Positions 16,533-25,169 of a stretch of 64,000 nucleotides of DNA are shown here, piece after piece. Source of the DNA: Candidatus Limiplasma pullicola (GTDB lineage: Bacteria; Bacillota; Clostridia; Christensenellales; Aristaeellaceae). How positions within the stretch are numbered: position 1 is the first letter of the stretch; each line of letters begins with the position of its first letter. The translations under genes were made by a program, and so were the position numbers. The DNA lies in NCBI GenBank assembly GCA_018710985.1, contig DVIV01000050.1, positions 36,840 to 100,839 on the forward strand, written 5' to 3'. The notes under the pieces are model-generated. The model had not been told where the DNA came from, did not search any database, and was given only the letters and a program-made list of their open reading frames with translations.

Positions 16533-17477
16533 ATGCGCAAAAATGTTTTGATCGGTTTTGTGCTGACGCTTGTTCTGGCGGCCGGGTGCGCCTTGGCTCA
16601 GGCATCTTACGATGACTATGACCCCGCAGCGCCGCTCCTCCCCGTGCTTGATGCGGATGTACCGGACTGGCCCGCGTCCCCCACGGATGCGGAACTGATC
16701 GCATATACGCAGGCGCTGGCGGGCTGCGCCTACCTGCAGGCAGATGTATCCGGTGCAGACTGGGAGGTGGTTTCCTCCGCGGGCGGATACAGTGTATTTG
16801 CGAACGTCGAAGGCGGTGAGCGCTACACCTTCGTGTATCTGCCGGACGGACAGCTTGCCGCCTATCAGGCCGCGGAGCCCCTGCCGCCGGTATCGCAGCG
16901 CCTTGCGCCGCGGGAAGGCTTTGGCGACGAGCTGGCCGCCTATGCCCTGGCTTTTCTGGATGCCGTTGCGCCCTCGGCACCCAACGGTCTTGAGGCGTTC
17001 ACCGAAGCCGAACAGACAAATCATGAGGGCATCATCACAGGCAGCCTTTGCGCCCTGACCTATACAACGGGCAGCCGTCGCGACGGCGCTTTCTTTGAAG
17101 TCGAGCTGGAGCCCGTCGCACGGATGGTTTCGTACCGGCTGAAGCCGGCCATGCTGCAGCATCTGTGGTCAACAATCCTGCTTCCCCGCAGGACGCCTTC
17201 ACTATCCGTGGTCAGCGCCCCGGATAGCGAAGCCGGTCTTCCTGCGCCGGAGACACTTTTACCTGCGGTGAAGGACTGCCTGAAAGAGCGCTATGGGGAA
17301 ACGGATATCAGCCTGGGCCGGTTTGATATCGAATGCGAGCTGCTCGAAGACGTGTGGTTCTTCCGCTTCTGCTGCGGCTCGACCGGCGACGGCTTTTTGG
17401 ATCACTATCAGGTCTGGACGGACGCAAATACGGGCGAAATCGTGGAAGCTGCCGCCGCGGAAGAGGGAAAGGGCTAG
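16533..17477 (+). CDS. Exported protein of unknown function, divergent from the ECF sigma gene
   Basis: 314 residues from the ATG at 16533, preceded by AGAGGGG. The signal sequence ends L-A-A-G-C-A-L-A-Q-A. A cysteine is present but the -3 residue is Ala, so this is only a weak lipobox and cleavage after A-Q-A is equally possible. Two repeats resembling PepSY-like units may be present: one around V-S-S-A-G-G-Y-S-V-F to F-V-Y-L-P-D-G, the other at the C-terminus with F-F-R-F-C to Y-Q-V-W-T-D-A-N-T-G-E-I-V. The closing V-W-x-D-A-x-T-G-E-I is typical of PepSY-type domains. Being divergent from the sigma gene it could belong to its regulon. In the 217 bases between lie nested hairpins (near 16420-16463) but no gene. 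Confidence 0.65.
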   Translation: MRKNVLIGFVLTLVLAAGCALAQASYDDYDPAAPLLPVLDADVPDWPASPTDAELIAYTQALAGCAYLQADVSGADWEVVSSAGGYSVFANVEGGERYTFVYLPDGQLAAYQAAEPLPPVSQRLAPREGFGDELAAYALAFLDAVAPSAPNGLEAFTEAEQTNHEGIITGSLCALTYTTGSRRDGAFFEVELEPVARMVSYRLKPAMLQHLWSTILLPRRTPSLSVVSAPDSEAGLPAPETLLPAVKDCLKERYGETDISLGRFDIECELLEDVWFFRFCCGSTGDGFLDHYQVWTDANTGEIVEAAAAEEGKG

Positions 17478-17504
17478 GCGAAGACAACGGCATCGAAACA
17501 GGCA

Positions 17505-18182
17505 TCAGCGTGCCATTTGCCGGATGCCCCTGAGCAGCATGCGAATCGTGACGGACACAATGATAATATAAATCACCGCGCTGGAGCCCGCGGACACAAG
17601 CAGCATATCCTCGCCTTTCTGTTTCACCATAATCAGCGTGTTTTGAAGGGTCAAAATGGAAACCAGCGCGTCAATGAGGTTCACCGTCCGCAGCTCCATG
17701 ATGAGCGGATCTCCGCAGGCCCTGCGGCTCTGCCTTCTGAAGTGGATGGAGGCCATGGTGATCTTATAGGTGGTATAGGCTGCCATGGCGATGGCGGACA
17801 CAAGCCCCATATTGACGGGCGCATCCAAAAGGACCATAAGGATGATGGGCAGCAGAAGAGAAACGTCCAGCGCCAGCATCAGTGCGGCGCTGATGAGAAA
17901 CGTCCGGTAGCGGAAACGGGGCCGGTCCGCTTCCGGACGGATGCGGTTGCGCTTTTCCGTCAGAAGAATGCAGCCCCGAATGGCCATCAGGAGAAGATAG
18001 AACGCACAGATTCCCCAATGCCAGACCGAACGGTACAGAATCCCCAGGCAGCCGTGATAGAGGGCAAAGAGCACCGTGCAGGCAAAGGAAAAGCTCGCGC
18101 TGATCAGGGTTTTGTAGATATAGTCATCCTTCCAGGCTTCCACAAAAGGGCCAATCCAGCCGTATTTCTTCTTACCTTCCAT
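17505..18182 (-). CDS. Polytopic membrane protein of unknown function
   Basis: 225 residues. I chose the ATG at 18182 because GGAG lies ten bases upstream; the ATG at 18191 overlaps that site. About six hydrophobic segments are seen: near residues 26-48, 50-68, 92-118, 120-140, 160-180 and 190-212. Basic loops (R-R-Q-S-R-R, E-K-R-N-R-I-R-P-E) suggest cytoplasmic faces. No family recognised. It is convergent with the exported protein gene and ends 27 bases from it. The 290 bases upstream up to the terminator at 18433 hold nothing else that I can identify. Confidence 0.7.
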   Translation of the reverse strand: MEGKKKYGWIGPFVEAWKDDYIYKTLISASFSFACTVLFALYHGCLGILYRSVWHWGICAFYLLLMAIRGCILLTEKRNRIRPEADRPRFRYRTFLISAALMLALDVSLLLPIILMVLLDAPVNMGLVSAIAMAAYTTYKITMASIHFRRQSRRACGDPLIMELRTVNLIDALVSILTLQNTLIMVKQKGEDMLLVSAGSSAVIYIIIVSVTIRMLLRGIRQMAR

Positions 18183-18432
18183 GCGTTGCATTCTCCGGTC
18201 TTACGCAGTTTTCGGTGATGCGCCGGGCGGCATGAACGCATTTGCTTTCCGATCTGTTCATTTCATTGCCGTCCCTTTTCCTCGTATTCCGCTGATTTCC
18301 CTGACAAACCGGATGATCTGTTTGTCTTTTTCGGCCTGAAGCAGCTTCGGCTATGAATTTGGCTGATTGCAGGGCTTTGCATTCGCATGCCCGTTTTGCG
18401 GGGTATTCCGGCCGTAATATGATGTTATATAG

Positions 18433-18477
18433 AAAAAATCTCAATTTTGATACTTGGGATATCAAAATTGAGATTTT
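18433..18477 (-). terminator. Perfect AT-rich hairpin after tRNA-Pro
   Basis: Eighteen-base perfect inverted repeat (18435-18452 and 18460-18477) with a seven-base loop, followed on the minus strand by a run of T. It starts four bases beyond the tRNA end and is probably its terminator. Its low GC content and long perfect arms are unlike the other terminators here. Confidence 0.7.
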
Positions 18478-18480
18478 GCA

Positions 18481-18557
18481 TGGTCTGGGTGAGAGGATTT
18501 GAACCTCCGGCCTCTTGAACCCCATTCAAGCACGCTACCAAACTGCGCCACACCCAG
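18481..18557 (-). tRNA. tRNA-Pro (anticodon GGG), CCA encoded
   Basis: Cloverleaf read on the minus strand: acceptor CTGGGTG pairs with CACCCAG, discriminator A and encoded CCA end (18483-18481). The D arm contains GGCGCAG...TGGTAGCG. The anticodon stem CTTGA/TCAAG encloses loop ATGGGGT, giving anticodon GGG, which reads CCC and CCU. The T arm holds GGTTCAAATCC. The gene is single, with a hairpin terminator directly after it. Confidence 0.95.
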
Positions 18558-18707
18558 GCATTCGTGTTCTGATCTGCACCGCTTTCAGAGCACAGGTGAT
18601 ATTATACCTGCCTTCCCCTTGGTTGTCAAGCGTTTCTTTTTGCAATTTTGCGTTTTTTTTCGAGCGTGCGCGTCGAAAAAAACAGGCGAATTTTGTGAAA
18701 AACGATA

Positions 18708-18736
18708 TTGACATTGTACGGTGATTGTGGTTTAAT
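18708..18736 (+). promoter_or_regulatory. Promoter of the regulator-potABCD operon
   Basis: TTGACA (18708-18713), 17-base spacer, TTTAAT (18731-18736): perfect -35 and five of six in the -10. It lies about 85 bases before the regulator's start. Confidence 0.8.
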
Positions 18737-18749
18737 ATCCTCTGCTTTG

Positions 18750-18770
18750 AAGTTTACTATTTCTAAACTT
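18750..18770. promoter_or_regulatory. Likely operator: inverted repeat after the promoter
   Basis: AAGTTTA, seven bases, TAAACTT. Perfect arms lie 13 bases downstream of the -10 box, over or just after the expected start of transcription. The spacing and position suit an autorepressor such as the XRE-cupin protein encoded next; binding itself is inferred. Confidence 0.6.
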
Positions 18771-18822
18771 TCGGTCAGATGCGGTCAGGGACCGCACCCG
18801 ACGCTTCAAGGAGGTCAGCGCC

Positions 18823-19362
18823 ATGGAGATCGGTGAACGGCTTCGCGAGCTGCGCATCCAGCGGGGTCTTACCCAGGAGGAACTCGCCGACCGCTGCGAG
18901 CTGAGCAAAGGCTTTATCTCTCAGGTCGAGCGGGACCTTGCCTCCCCCTCCATCGCCACGCTCAAGGACATGCTGGAATGTCTGGGCGTAACGCTGCAGA
19001 GCTTTTTCAGCGACGACAGCAACGAAAAGGTGGTTTTTGCCCCGCAGGACATGTTTGAAAAAGAGGATGAGGAAGCGGGGCACAAAATCACCTGGCTGGT
19101 CCCGGACGCGCAGAAAAACAGCATGGAGCCGATTTTGCTGGAACTTGCGCCCGGCGGCAAAAGCCCGGTGCTCCCCCCGCTGGAGAGTGAGGAATTCGGC
19201 TTTGTGCTGCGCGGACAGGTGACGCTGGTGGCGGGCAAGCGCAGCTACACGGTGAAAAAGGGCGACAGCTTCTGCCTGCGTCCCAGCGCCGCGCATTACC
19301 TGGAGAACGTGAGCGCCCGTCCTGCAGCCGTCCTGTGGGTTTCCACACCGCCCAGCTTTTGA
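18823..19362 (+). CDS. XRE-cupin transcriptional regulator of the polyamine operon (PuuR-like)
   Basis: 179 residues. An N-terminal helix-turn-helix (about residues 5-60; T-Q-E-E-L-A-D-R-C-E-L-S-K-G-F-I-S-Q-V-E-R) is followed by a C-terminal cupin barrel (about 105-178; L-E-S-E-E-F-G-F-V-L-R-G, V-K-K-G-D-S-F-C-L-R-P, H-Y-L-E-N). Such proteins commonly head potABCD operons and sense polyamines or a related ligand through the cupin. It has a strong AAGGAGG site and is 31 bases upstream of potA. A promoter and a palindrome upstream suggest autoregulation. Whether it represses or activates is not decidable from sequence. Confidence 0.88.
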   Translation: MEIGERLRELRIQRGLTQEELADRCELSKGFISQVERDLASPSIATLKDMLECLGVTLQSFFSDDSNEKVVFAPQDMFEKEDEEAGHKITWLVPDAQKNSMEPILLELAPGGKSPVLPPLESEEFGFVLRGQVTLVAGKRSYTVKKGDSFCLRPSAAHYLENVSARPAAVLWVSTPPSF

Positions 19363-19393
19363 TTCCCATTCTCAGACGAAGGAGAACGCGGCC

Positions 19394-20461
19394 ATGATTG
19401 ACAAGCAGCATCTGATCGACCTCAAGGGCGTTTCCAAGGAGTTTGACGGCACGAGGGTCCTGAGCAACATCGACCTGTATGTGCGCAAGAAGGAGTTTGT
19501 GACATTGCTGGGTCCCAGCGGCTGCGGCAAGACGACCACGCTTCGCATCATCGGCGGCTTTGAATACCCCACGGAGGGCACCGTGTTCTTTGAGGGGCGG
19601 GACATCACCGACCTGCCGCCCTACAAGCGCCGCGTGAATACGGTTTTCCAGAAATACGCGCTGTTCCCCCACCTCAACGTGCAGGAGAACATCGCCTTTG
19701 GCCTCAAAATCGCCAAGGTGCCGCGCGACGAGATCAAAAAGCGCGTGGAGCGGATGCTGGACCTGGTCAACCTCAGCGGCTATGGCAAGCGCAGCGTGGA
19801 CCAGCTCTCCGGCGGCCAGCAGCAGCGCATCGCCATCGCGCGCGCGCTGGTCAACGAGCCGGAGGTGCTGCTTCTGGACGAACCGCTGGGCGCGCTGGAT
19901 CTGAAGCTGCGCAAGGAGATGCAGCTGGAGCTGAAAAGCATGCAGCAGCGCCTAGGCATCACCTTCATCTATGTCACCCACGACCAGGAGGAGGCGCTCA
20001 CCATGAGCGACACCGTAGTGGTCATGCGTGACGGCCATATCTTGCAGATCGGCGACCCCAAGCGCATCTATGACGAGCCGGTGAACGCCTTTGTGGCCGA
20101 CTTCATTGGCGAGAGCAATATCCTGCGCGGCACCATGGTGCGCGACGAGCTGGTGCACTTCAGCGGCAACGACTTCCCCTGCGTGGACTCCGGCTTCGGC
20201 GAAAATGCGCCGGTGGACGTGGTGGTGCGCCCGGAGGACATCATGCTCGTGGGCGAGGATATTGGGCAGATCAGCGGTGTGGTCAAGAGCGTCCTGTTCA
20301 AGGGCGTGCATTACGAAATGATGATCGATACCGGCGAGACGATCTTCAAGGTGCATTCCACCGTCATGCAGCCGCAGGGCTCGCGGGTTGGCATCAACAT
20401 CGTGCCCTTTAACATCCATATCATGAAGCCCATGCCCAAGGAGGAGCCGCAGGATGTATAA
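19394..20461 (+). CDS. potA: Polyamine ABC transporter ATPase
   Basis: 355 residues, normal for PotA. The nucleotide-binding domain shows Walker A G-P-S-G-C-G-K-T at residues 40-47, Q-loop F-Q-K-Y-A-L-F-P-H, signature L-S-G-G-Q-Q-Q-R (about 138-145), Walker [12 protein letters not shown] and H-loop H. A TOBE-type C-terminal domain follows (about 240-350). It powers import through the PotB/PotC pair encoded next, with which it overlaps by eight bases. It could also serve the other Pot set at the start of the window if that lacks its own ATPase, but that part is not visible. Confidence 0.96.
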   Translation: MIDKQHLIDLKGVSKEFDGTRVLSNIDLYVRKKEFVTLLGPSGCGKTTTLRIIGGFEYPTEGTVFFEGRDITDLPPYKRRVNTVFQKYALFPHLNVQENIAFGLKIAKVPRDEIKKRVERMLDLVNLSGYGKRSVDQLSGGQQQRIAIARALVNEPEVLLLDEPLGALDLKLRKEMQLELKSMQQRLGITFIYVTHDQEEALTMSDTVVVMRDGHILQIGDPKRIYDEPVNAFVADFIGESNILRGTMVRDELVHFSGNDFPCVDSGFGENAPVDVVVRPEDIMLVGEDIGQISGVVKSVLFKGVHYEMMIDTGETIFKVHSTVMQPQGSRVGINIVPFNIHIMKPMPKEEPQDV

Positions 20462-21440
20462 CATGTCGCTGCCCTGGTGGGGCTGGGCGCTGATGGGCGC
20501 AGGGCTGGTGTGCTTTGTGGCGCTGGTGGCGCTGTCTGTGCGCCGCAACCATGGCATCAAGCGCAGCCTGTTCGCCTCGCCCTATACGCTGTGGATGATC
20601 ATTTTCACCGTATTGCCCTGCATTCTGGTGGCGTACTACGCCTTTACCGATGCCAACGGGGCCTTTACGCTGGACAACTTCCGCCACTTCTGGGACTCCA
20701 ACTACACCAAGAACCAGCTCTACGCCCAGATGGGCCCGGAGGCCGCGGCGTTTATTTCGCGCGGCACGGTCAATGTCGATACGCTGGTCTACTCGCTGTG
20801 GATGGCCTTCCTGTGCACGCTCATCAGCCTCCTGCTGGGCTATCCGGCCGCGCTGTACATGGCGGACCGGAACATGAAGATCGGCTCCACCATCGTGGTG
20901 CTCTTCATCATCCCCATGTGGATGAACTTCCTTCTGCGCACCATCGCCTGGATGAGCCTTCTGGAGGACCAGGGGCTGATCAACAACTTCCTGCGCCTGC
21001 TGGGCTTTGACGGCGTGCAGCTGATGTACAATTCCGGCGCGGTGCTCCTGGGCATGGTATACAACTTCCTGCCCTTCATGGTCTTCCCCATCTACACGTC
21101 GCTGAGCAAGCTGGACCCGCAGCTGGGCGAGGCCGCACAGGACCTGGGCTGCAATGCCTGGAACAAGTTTGTGCGCGTAACGGCCCCGCTGAGCCTGCCG
21201 GGCGTGATCAGCGGCATCACGATGGTGTTCATGCCGTCGGTCACTACCTTCTTCATCCCCCGCATTCTGGGCGGCGGCAACACCATGATGTTTGGCGACC
21301 TGATTGAAAGCAAGTTCCTCACCGAGGGCAACTGGAACGTGGGCAGCGCGCTGAGCCTGATCATGATGATCCTGATTCTGGTGAGTCTGAGCATCCTGCG
21401 CAAGGCCGATCCCGAGGGCGAAGGAGGGTCGCTGATATGA
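20454..21440 (+). CDS. potB: Polyamine ABC transporter permease PotB
   Basis: 328 residues, slightly long because of an extra N-terminal membrane helix (about 5-28) and a loop with a hydrophilic insert (Y-T-K-N-Q-L-Y-A-Q-M) before the permease core. The EAA loop is L-G-E-A-A-Q-D-L-G-C-N-A-W-N. It starts inside the end of potA and itself overlaps potC by four bases, so the three are translationally coupled. The first ATG (20454) and an ATG three codons later are both possible starts. Compared with the PotB-like protein at the window start it shows the same M-x-N-F-L-L-R-T-I-A-W type region. Inner-membrane location. Confidence 0.93.
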   Translation: MYNMSLPWWGWALMGAGLVCFVALVALSVRRNHGIKRSLFASPYTLWMIIFTVLPCILVAYYAFTDANGAFTLDNFRHFWDSNYTKNQLYAQMGPEAAAFISRGTVNVDTLVYSLWMAFLCTLISLLLGYPAALYMADRNMKIGSTIVVLFIIPMWMNFLLRTIAWMSLLEDQGLINNFLRLLGFDGVQLMYNSGAVLLGMVYNFLPFMVFPIYTSLSKLDPQLGEAAQDLGCNAWNKFVRVTAPLSLPGVISGITMVFMPSVTTFFIPRILGGGNTMMFGDLIESKFLTEGNWNVGSALSLIMMILILVSLSILRKADPEGEGGSLI

Positions 21441-22222
21441 GAAAGCCACGGCTGTTCTTCAAAAAGTTCTACCTGGCCATCATCATGCTCTTCCTCTATA
21501 TTCCCATCGTGGTGATGATCTTCCAGTCCTTCAACGCCGGCAAGAGCCGCGCCAAATGGGAAGGCTTCTCCTTCAGGTGGTATGCCGAATTGTTCCGCGA
21601 TCGTTCCATCATGCAGGCGCTTCAGGTGACAATTGCGGTAGCCGTCATCGCCGCCATCATCGCCACCATTTTGGGCACGCTCGCGGCCATCGGTATCTAC
21701 AGCATGAAAAAGCGGCCTCAGAGCGTGATGATGACGCTGACCAACATCCCCATGACCATGCCGGACATCGTGACGGGCATTTCGCTGATGCTGCTGTTCC
21801 TCTTTACGAAGGTGGAGCGCGGGCTGATTACGATGATCATGGCGCACATCACCTTCAACACGCCCTACGTCATCCTGTCCGTTATGCCCAAGCTCAAGCA
21901 GATGAACAAGCACAGCTACGAGGCTGCGCTGGACCTGGGCGCGACCCCCGGCTATGCCCTGACCCACGTGATCATCCCCGAGATCCGCCAGGGCATCATC
22001 ACCGGCGCCATGCTGGCCTTCACCCTCTCGCTGGATGACTTCACCATCAGCTACTTCACCACCAGCCCTATGGTGCAAAACCTCTCCACGCTCATCTATT
22101 CCAAGGCGCGCATCGGCATCGACCCGACGCTCAACGCCCTGAGCGCGCTGATGTTCGTGGCACTGCTGGTGCTGCTTATCATCGTCAACCGCCGGACCGC
22201 TGACAACAGCCAAAAGGCGTGA
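21437..22222 (+). CDS. potC: Polyamine ABC transporter permease PotC
   Basis: 261 residues. Helices at about 12-33, 60-90, 98-125, 128-150, 185-205 and 225-250. The EAA loop is Y-E-A-A-L-D-L-G-A-T-P (about 155-165), which contacts the ATPase. The ATG overlaps the potB stop by four bases and has GGAGGG upstream within potB. It completes the channel for this importer together with PotB. It is homologous to the permease at 606-1439, the same branch of the family, supporting duplication of a pot operon within about 20 kb. Confidence 0.95.
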   Translation: MRKPRLFFKKFYLAIIMLFLYIPIVVMIFQSFNAGKSRAKWEGFSFRWYAELFRDRSIMQALQVTIAVAVIAAIIATILGTLAAIGIYSMKKRPQSVMMTLTNIPMTMPDIVTGISLMLLFLFTKVERGLITMIMAHITFNTPYVILSVMPKLKQMNKHSYEAALDLGATPGYALTHVIIPEIRQGIITGAMLAFTLSLDDFTISYFTTSPMVQNLSTLIYSKARIGIDPTLNALSALMFVALLVLLIIVNRRTADNSQKA

Positions 22223-22255
22223 CGCATATCCCCAGAAACTTTAGGAGGTACTGTC

Positions 22256-23290
22256 ATGAAAAAGTGGTTGGTTCTTCTGCTTTCCCTGGCTCTGCTTCTG
22301 CCCCTTGCCGCTTCGGCGCAGGAGGTCGTCAACGTCTACAACTGGGAGGACTATATCGACGAGGCCGTCCTGGACCAGTTTGAGGAGGAAACCGGCATCC
22401 ACGTCAACTACATGCGCTTTACCACCAACGAGGACATGATGGTGTCCGTGCGCGCCAACCCCGGCGCCTACGACGTGATCTTCCCCTCCGAGTACTGCGT
22501 GGAGCGCCTCATCGCCGAGGACCTGCTGGCCGAGATCAACTATGACAACGTGCCCAACATGTCCTACACGCTGGAAAACCTGCTCAACCCCGACTACGAC
22601 CCCAACAACGCGCACTCCGTGCCCTACATGTGGGGTACCGTGGGCATCCTCTACAACACCACCATGGTGTCCGAGCCGGTCGATTCCTGGGGCATCCTGT
22701 GGGATACCGACTACATGAACAACGTCTTCATGCTTGACTCCATCCGCGATACCATGGGCGTCACCCTCAAGTACCTGGGCTACTCCATGAACACCCGTGA
22801 TCCCGTGGCGCTGGAAGCCGCCAAGCAGAAACTCATCGAGCAGAAGCAGAGCGGCGTGGTCAAGGCCTATCAGGTGGATGAAACCAAGGACAAGATGGTT
22901 GCCGGCGAGGCCGCGCTGGCCGTGATGTGGTCCGGCGATGCGCAGTATGCCATCGACCTCAACCCCGACCTGGCCTATGCCATCCCCAAGGAAGGCAGCA
23001 ACGTGTGGGTGGACTGCATGGTGATCCCCAAGACCGCCAAGAACAAGGAGAACGCCGAGGCCTTCATCAACTTCCTCTGCCGCCCCGACATCGCGCAGAA
23101 GAACTGCGAAGCCATCTGGTACTCCACCCCCAACACCGAAGCCATTGAGCTCATGGGCGAGGAATACACCTCCAACACCACCATGAACCCTTCCGCCGAG
23201 GATGTGGCAAACTGCGAATATTTCCACGACATTCAGGACTTCATCGCCATCTACAACGCGCTGTGGCAGGAAGTCAAGAACGCCAAGTAA
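22256..23290 (+). CDS. potD: Polyamine ABC transporter substrate-binding protein PotD
   Basis: 344 residues. The signal peptide (M-K-K-W-L-V then Leu-rich, ending A-S-A) has no lipobox cysteine. The mature protein opens with E-V-V-N-V-Y-N-W-E-D-Y-I-D, the hallmark start of PotD/PotF receptors. It continues with Y-D-V-I-F-P-S-E-Y, the L-D-S-I-R-D-T-M-G-V region and C-M-V-I-P-K-T-A-K-N. AGGAGG lies eight bases upstream. It is the last gene of the operon and is followed by a terminator. It delivers spermidine or putrescine (assignment by family) to PotBC. Confidence 0.95.
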   Translation: MKKWLVLLLSLALLLPLAASAQEVVNVYNWEDYIDEAVLDQFEEETGIHVNYMRFTTNEDMMVSVRANPGAYDVIFPSEYCVERLIAEDLLAEINYDNVPNMSYTLENLLNPDYDPNNAHSVPYMWGTVGILYNTTMVSEPVDSWGILWDTDYMNNVFMLDSIRDTMGVTLKYLGYSMNTRDPVALEAAKQKLIEQKQSGVVKAYQVDETKDKMVAGEAALAVMWSGDAQYAIDLNPDLAYAIPKEGSNVWVDCMVIPKTAKNKENAEAFINFLCRPDIAQKNCEAIWYSTPNTEAIELMGEEYTSNTTMNPSAEDVANCEYFHDIQDFIAIYNALWQEVKNAK

Positions 23291-23309
23291 AACACGCACT
23301 AGGCTTTAG

Positions 23310-23351
23310 AAAAGGCCCGACGCGCCGGATTTGACGGTGCGCCGGGCTTTT
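23310..23351 (+). terminator. Terminator of the potABCD operon
   Basis: GC-rich stem with a few mismatches (about 23310-23327 with 23336-23351), bordered by AAAA and TTTT, 20 bases after the potD stop. Confidence 0.8.
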
Positions 23352-23371
23352 GGGCATGGGAGGGATGGTCT

Positions 23372-24232
23372 ATGCGGGAAAGCATTCATAACACCGCAAA
23401 CGGCAAAATTCATTTCTGGCTTTCCGAAAGCATCAGCAGCAATCGCTTAACGCTGGTGTTTCTGCCGGGGCTGACAGCCGATCACAGGCTGTTTGAGAGG
23501 CAGACCGCGCAGTTTGAAAACAGGTACAACGTGCTTGTGTGGGATGCGCCGGGCCATGCCGCCTCCTGGCCGTTTGCGCTTTCCTTCAGCCTGATGGATG
23601 AGGCGCGCTGGCTGGAGGAAATTCTCCGTGCGCAAGGCATCGAATACCCCGTCCTCGTCGGCCAGTCCATGGGCGGATACGTAGGGCAAGCCTATTGCGA
23701 GCTGTATCCCGACAGAATCAAGGGCTTTGTGGCCATCGACTCCGCCCCGCTGCAAAGGAGCTATACCACCGGCTCGGAGATCTGGCTTCTGAAAAGAATG
23801 GAGCCGCTCTACCGGATCATCCCGTGGAAACTTCTGCTTCGATGGGGAACGGCAGGTGTCGCCGCAACCGAATACGGACGCAGGCTGATGAGCGACATGA
23901 TGCGGACCTATGACGGACATCAGGAACGGTACGCAAGCCTGGCCGGGCATGGATACCGCATGCTGGCCGAAGCGATGGAAGCCAACCTTGGATACCGCAT
24001 TCCCTGTCCGGCGCTGCTGATCTGCGGGGAAAAGGACCGGGCCGGTTCATGCGTGCGCTACAACCGCGCCTGGCACCGAAAGGCGGGCATCCCGCTGGCG
24101 TGGGTTCCCCATGCAGGCCATAACGCAAACACCGACGCGCCCGAGGCCGTCAACAGCCTGCTTGAGCGCTTTATCGGCGAATTGCCGCAGCCGGGAGCCT
24201 TTACATCAGCCCCCGGAAGCCCTTGCCGATAA
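23372..24232 (+). CDS. Alpha/beta hydrolase
   Basis: 286 residues. Classical fold landmarks: F-L-P-G-L-T-A-D (oxyanion-hole region), W-D-A-P-G-H-A (strand 4 loop), nucleophile elbow G-Q-S-M-G-G (Ser about residue 97), a helical cap (about 125-205), a late strand L-L-I-C-G-E-K-D-R-A-G with the acid, and catalytic His in P-H-A-G-H-N-A-N. Likely a serine esterase, lipase-like hydrolase or C-C hydrolase; the substrate cannot be told. GGGAGGG precedes the ATG. The last 32 bases overlap the convergent YitT-family gene, so the extreme C-terminus (Pro/Gly/Ser-rich) may be poorly conserved. Confidence 0.85.
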   Translation: MRESIHNTANGKIHFWLSESISSNRLTLVFLPGLTADHRLFERQTAQFENRYNVLVWDAPGHAASWPFALSFSLMDEARWLEEILRAQGIEYPVLVGQSMGGYVGQAYCELYPDRIKGFVAIDSAPLQRSYTTGSEIWLLKRMEPLYRIIPWKLLLRWGTAGVAATEYGRRLMSDMMRTYDGHQERYASLAGHGYRMLAEAMEANLGYRIPCPALLICGEKDRAGSCVRYNRAWHRKAGIPLAWVPHAGHNANTDAPEAVNSLLERFIGELPQPGAFTSAPGSPCR

Positions 24233-25064
24233 TCTCGGTGGAGTTGGTGATGAGCACAAAGCTGTGCGGATCAATCTCGCGCGTATACTGGCGCAGCTTA
24301 ATGGCCTGGTAGCGATTTACCACCGTCAGGATGACGGTTTTGTGCTCATGCGTAAAGGCACCCTCGCCATGCAGCTCGGTTGCGCCGCGTCCCAGCACCG
24401 TCACGATGAAATGCACGATTTCTGATGGTTTTTCGGTGATGATCTGGAAGCATTTGTGCACCTTGATGTTTTCCAGCACCATGTCCACGATCACGGATTT
24501 GAGCACCAGGCCCAAAATGCTGAACAAGCCGGTTTCCATGCCAAAGGCTACGCAGGCCATGACGGTAATCAAAAAGTCAACGCACATCAGGCAGTTTCCG
24601 ATGTTGACGTTGGTATGCCGCCTGAGGATCATGGCCACGATATCGGTTCCGCCGCTGGAAGCCTGAATATTGAAGAGAATCGCGCTGCCCACCGCTGGCA
24701 GCGCCACGGCAAAAACCAGTTCCAGCAGAGGCTGGCTGGTCATGGGCGCATCCATGGGAACAATGAATTCAAGACCCCATGTGACGCAGGACAGCAGCAG
24801 GCTGGCATACGCCGTGCGAAATCCGAAGGACCGGCCAAACACCGCAAACCCAAGCGCCAGCAGCAGCATATTGATGATGAACACAAACGCGCCCGCCGAC
24901 AAATTCGGTGCGTAATGCGCCAGTATAATGGAAATGCCGCTGACGCCGCCGGTGGAGAAATTGTTGGGGAATTTGAAGAAGTACACGCCCAGCGCAATCA
25001 GCAGCGTACCAACGGTCAGCATGGCATAGTCCTTCACGGTCTGCATACGGGAATCGCTCGACAT
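24201..25064 (-). CDS. YitT-family membrane protein (DUF161/DUF2179)
   Basis: 287 residues. I chose the ATG at 25064 because CAGGAGG lies upstream; the GTG at 25100 is less likely. Five to six membrane helices occupy about residues 12-185, with the family blocks F-P-N-N-F-S-T-G-G-V-S-G-I-S and Q-A-S-S-G-G-T-D-I-V-A. A C-terminal cytoplasmic DUF2179 domain follows (about 200-285; I-T-E-K-P-S-E-I, G-R-G-A-T). YitT proteins are widespread in Firmicutes with no settled transport function. It is divergent from the ZIP transporter and its 3' end overlaps the hydrolase gene. Confidence 0.92.
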   Translation of the reverse strand: MSSDSRMQTVKDYAMLTVGTLLIALGVYFFKFPNNFSTGGVSGISIILAHYAPNLSAGAFVFIINMLLLALGFAVFGRSFGFRTAYASLLLSCVTWGLEFIVPMDAPMTSQPLLELVFAVALPAVGSAILFNIQASSGGTDIVAMILRRHTNVNIGNCLMCVDFLITVMACVAFGMETGLFSILGLVLKSVIVDMVLENIKVHKCFQIITEKPSEIVHFIVTVLGRGATELHGEGAFTHEHKTVILTVVNRYQAIKLRQYTREIDPHSFVLITNSTEIIGKGFRGLM

Positions 25065-25128
25065 GGTTTTGTGCGCCTCCTGAGGCATTTGTGGTTTCAC
25101 AGGCGTTATTTTATGCTATCATATAAAG

Positions 25129-25151
25129 AAATGCAATCCCCTATTGCATTT
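25129..25151. promoter_or_regulatory. Inverted repeat just before the ZIP transporter ribosome-binding site
   Basis: Perfect nine-base arms AAATGCAAT and ATTGCATTT around CCCCT, ending where the AAGGAGG region begins. It could be an operator or an mRNA hairpin. Promoter-like TATCAT/TATAAA sits directly upstream (about 25117-25126). No match to a metal-regulator consensus that I know. Confidence 0.5.
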
Positions 25152-25169
25152 TAAGGAGGTTTTTTACAG

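Noticed and set aside
18481..18557. tRNA-Pro as the attachment site of an integrated element
   Set aside because: No integrase, direct repeat of the tRNA 3' end or mobile genes nearby.
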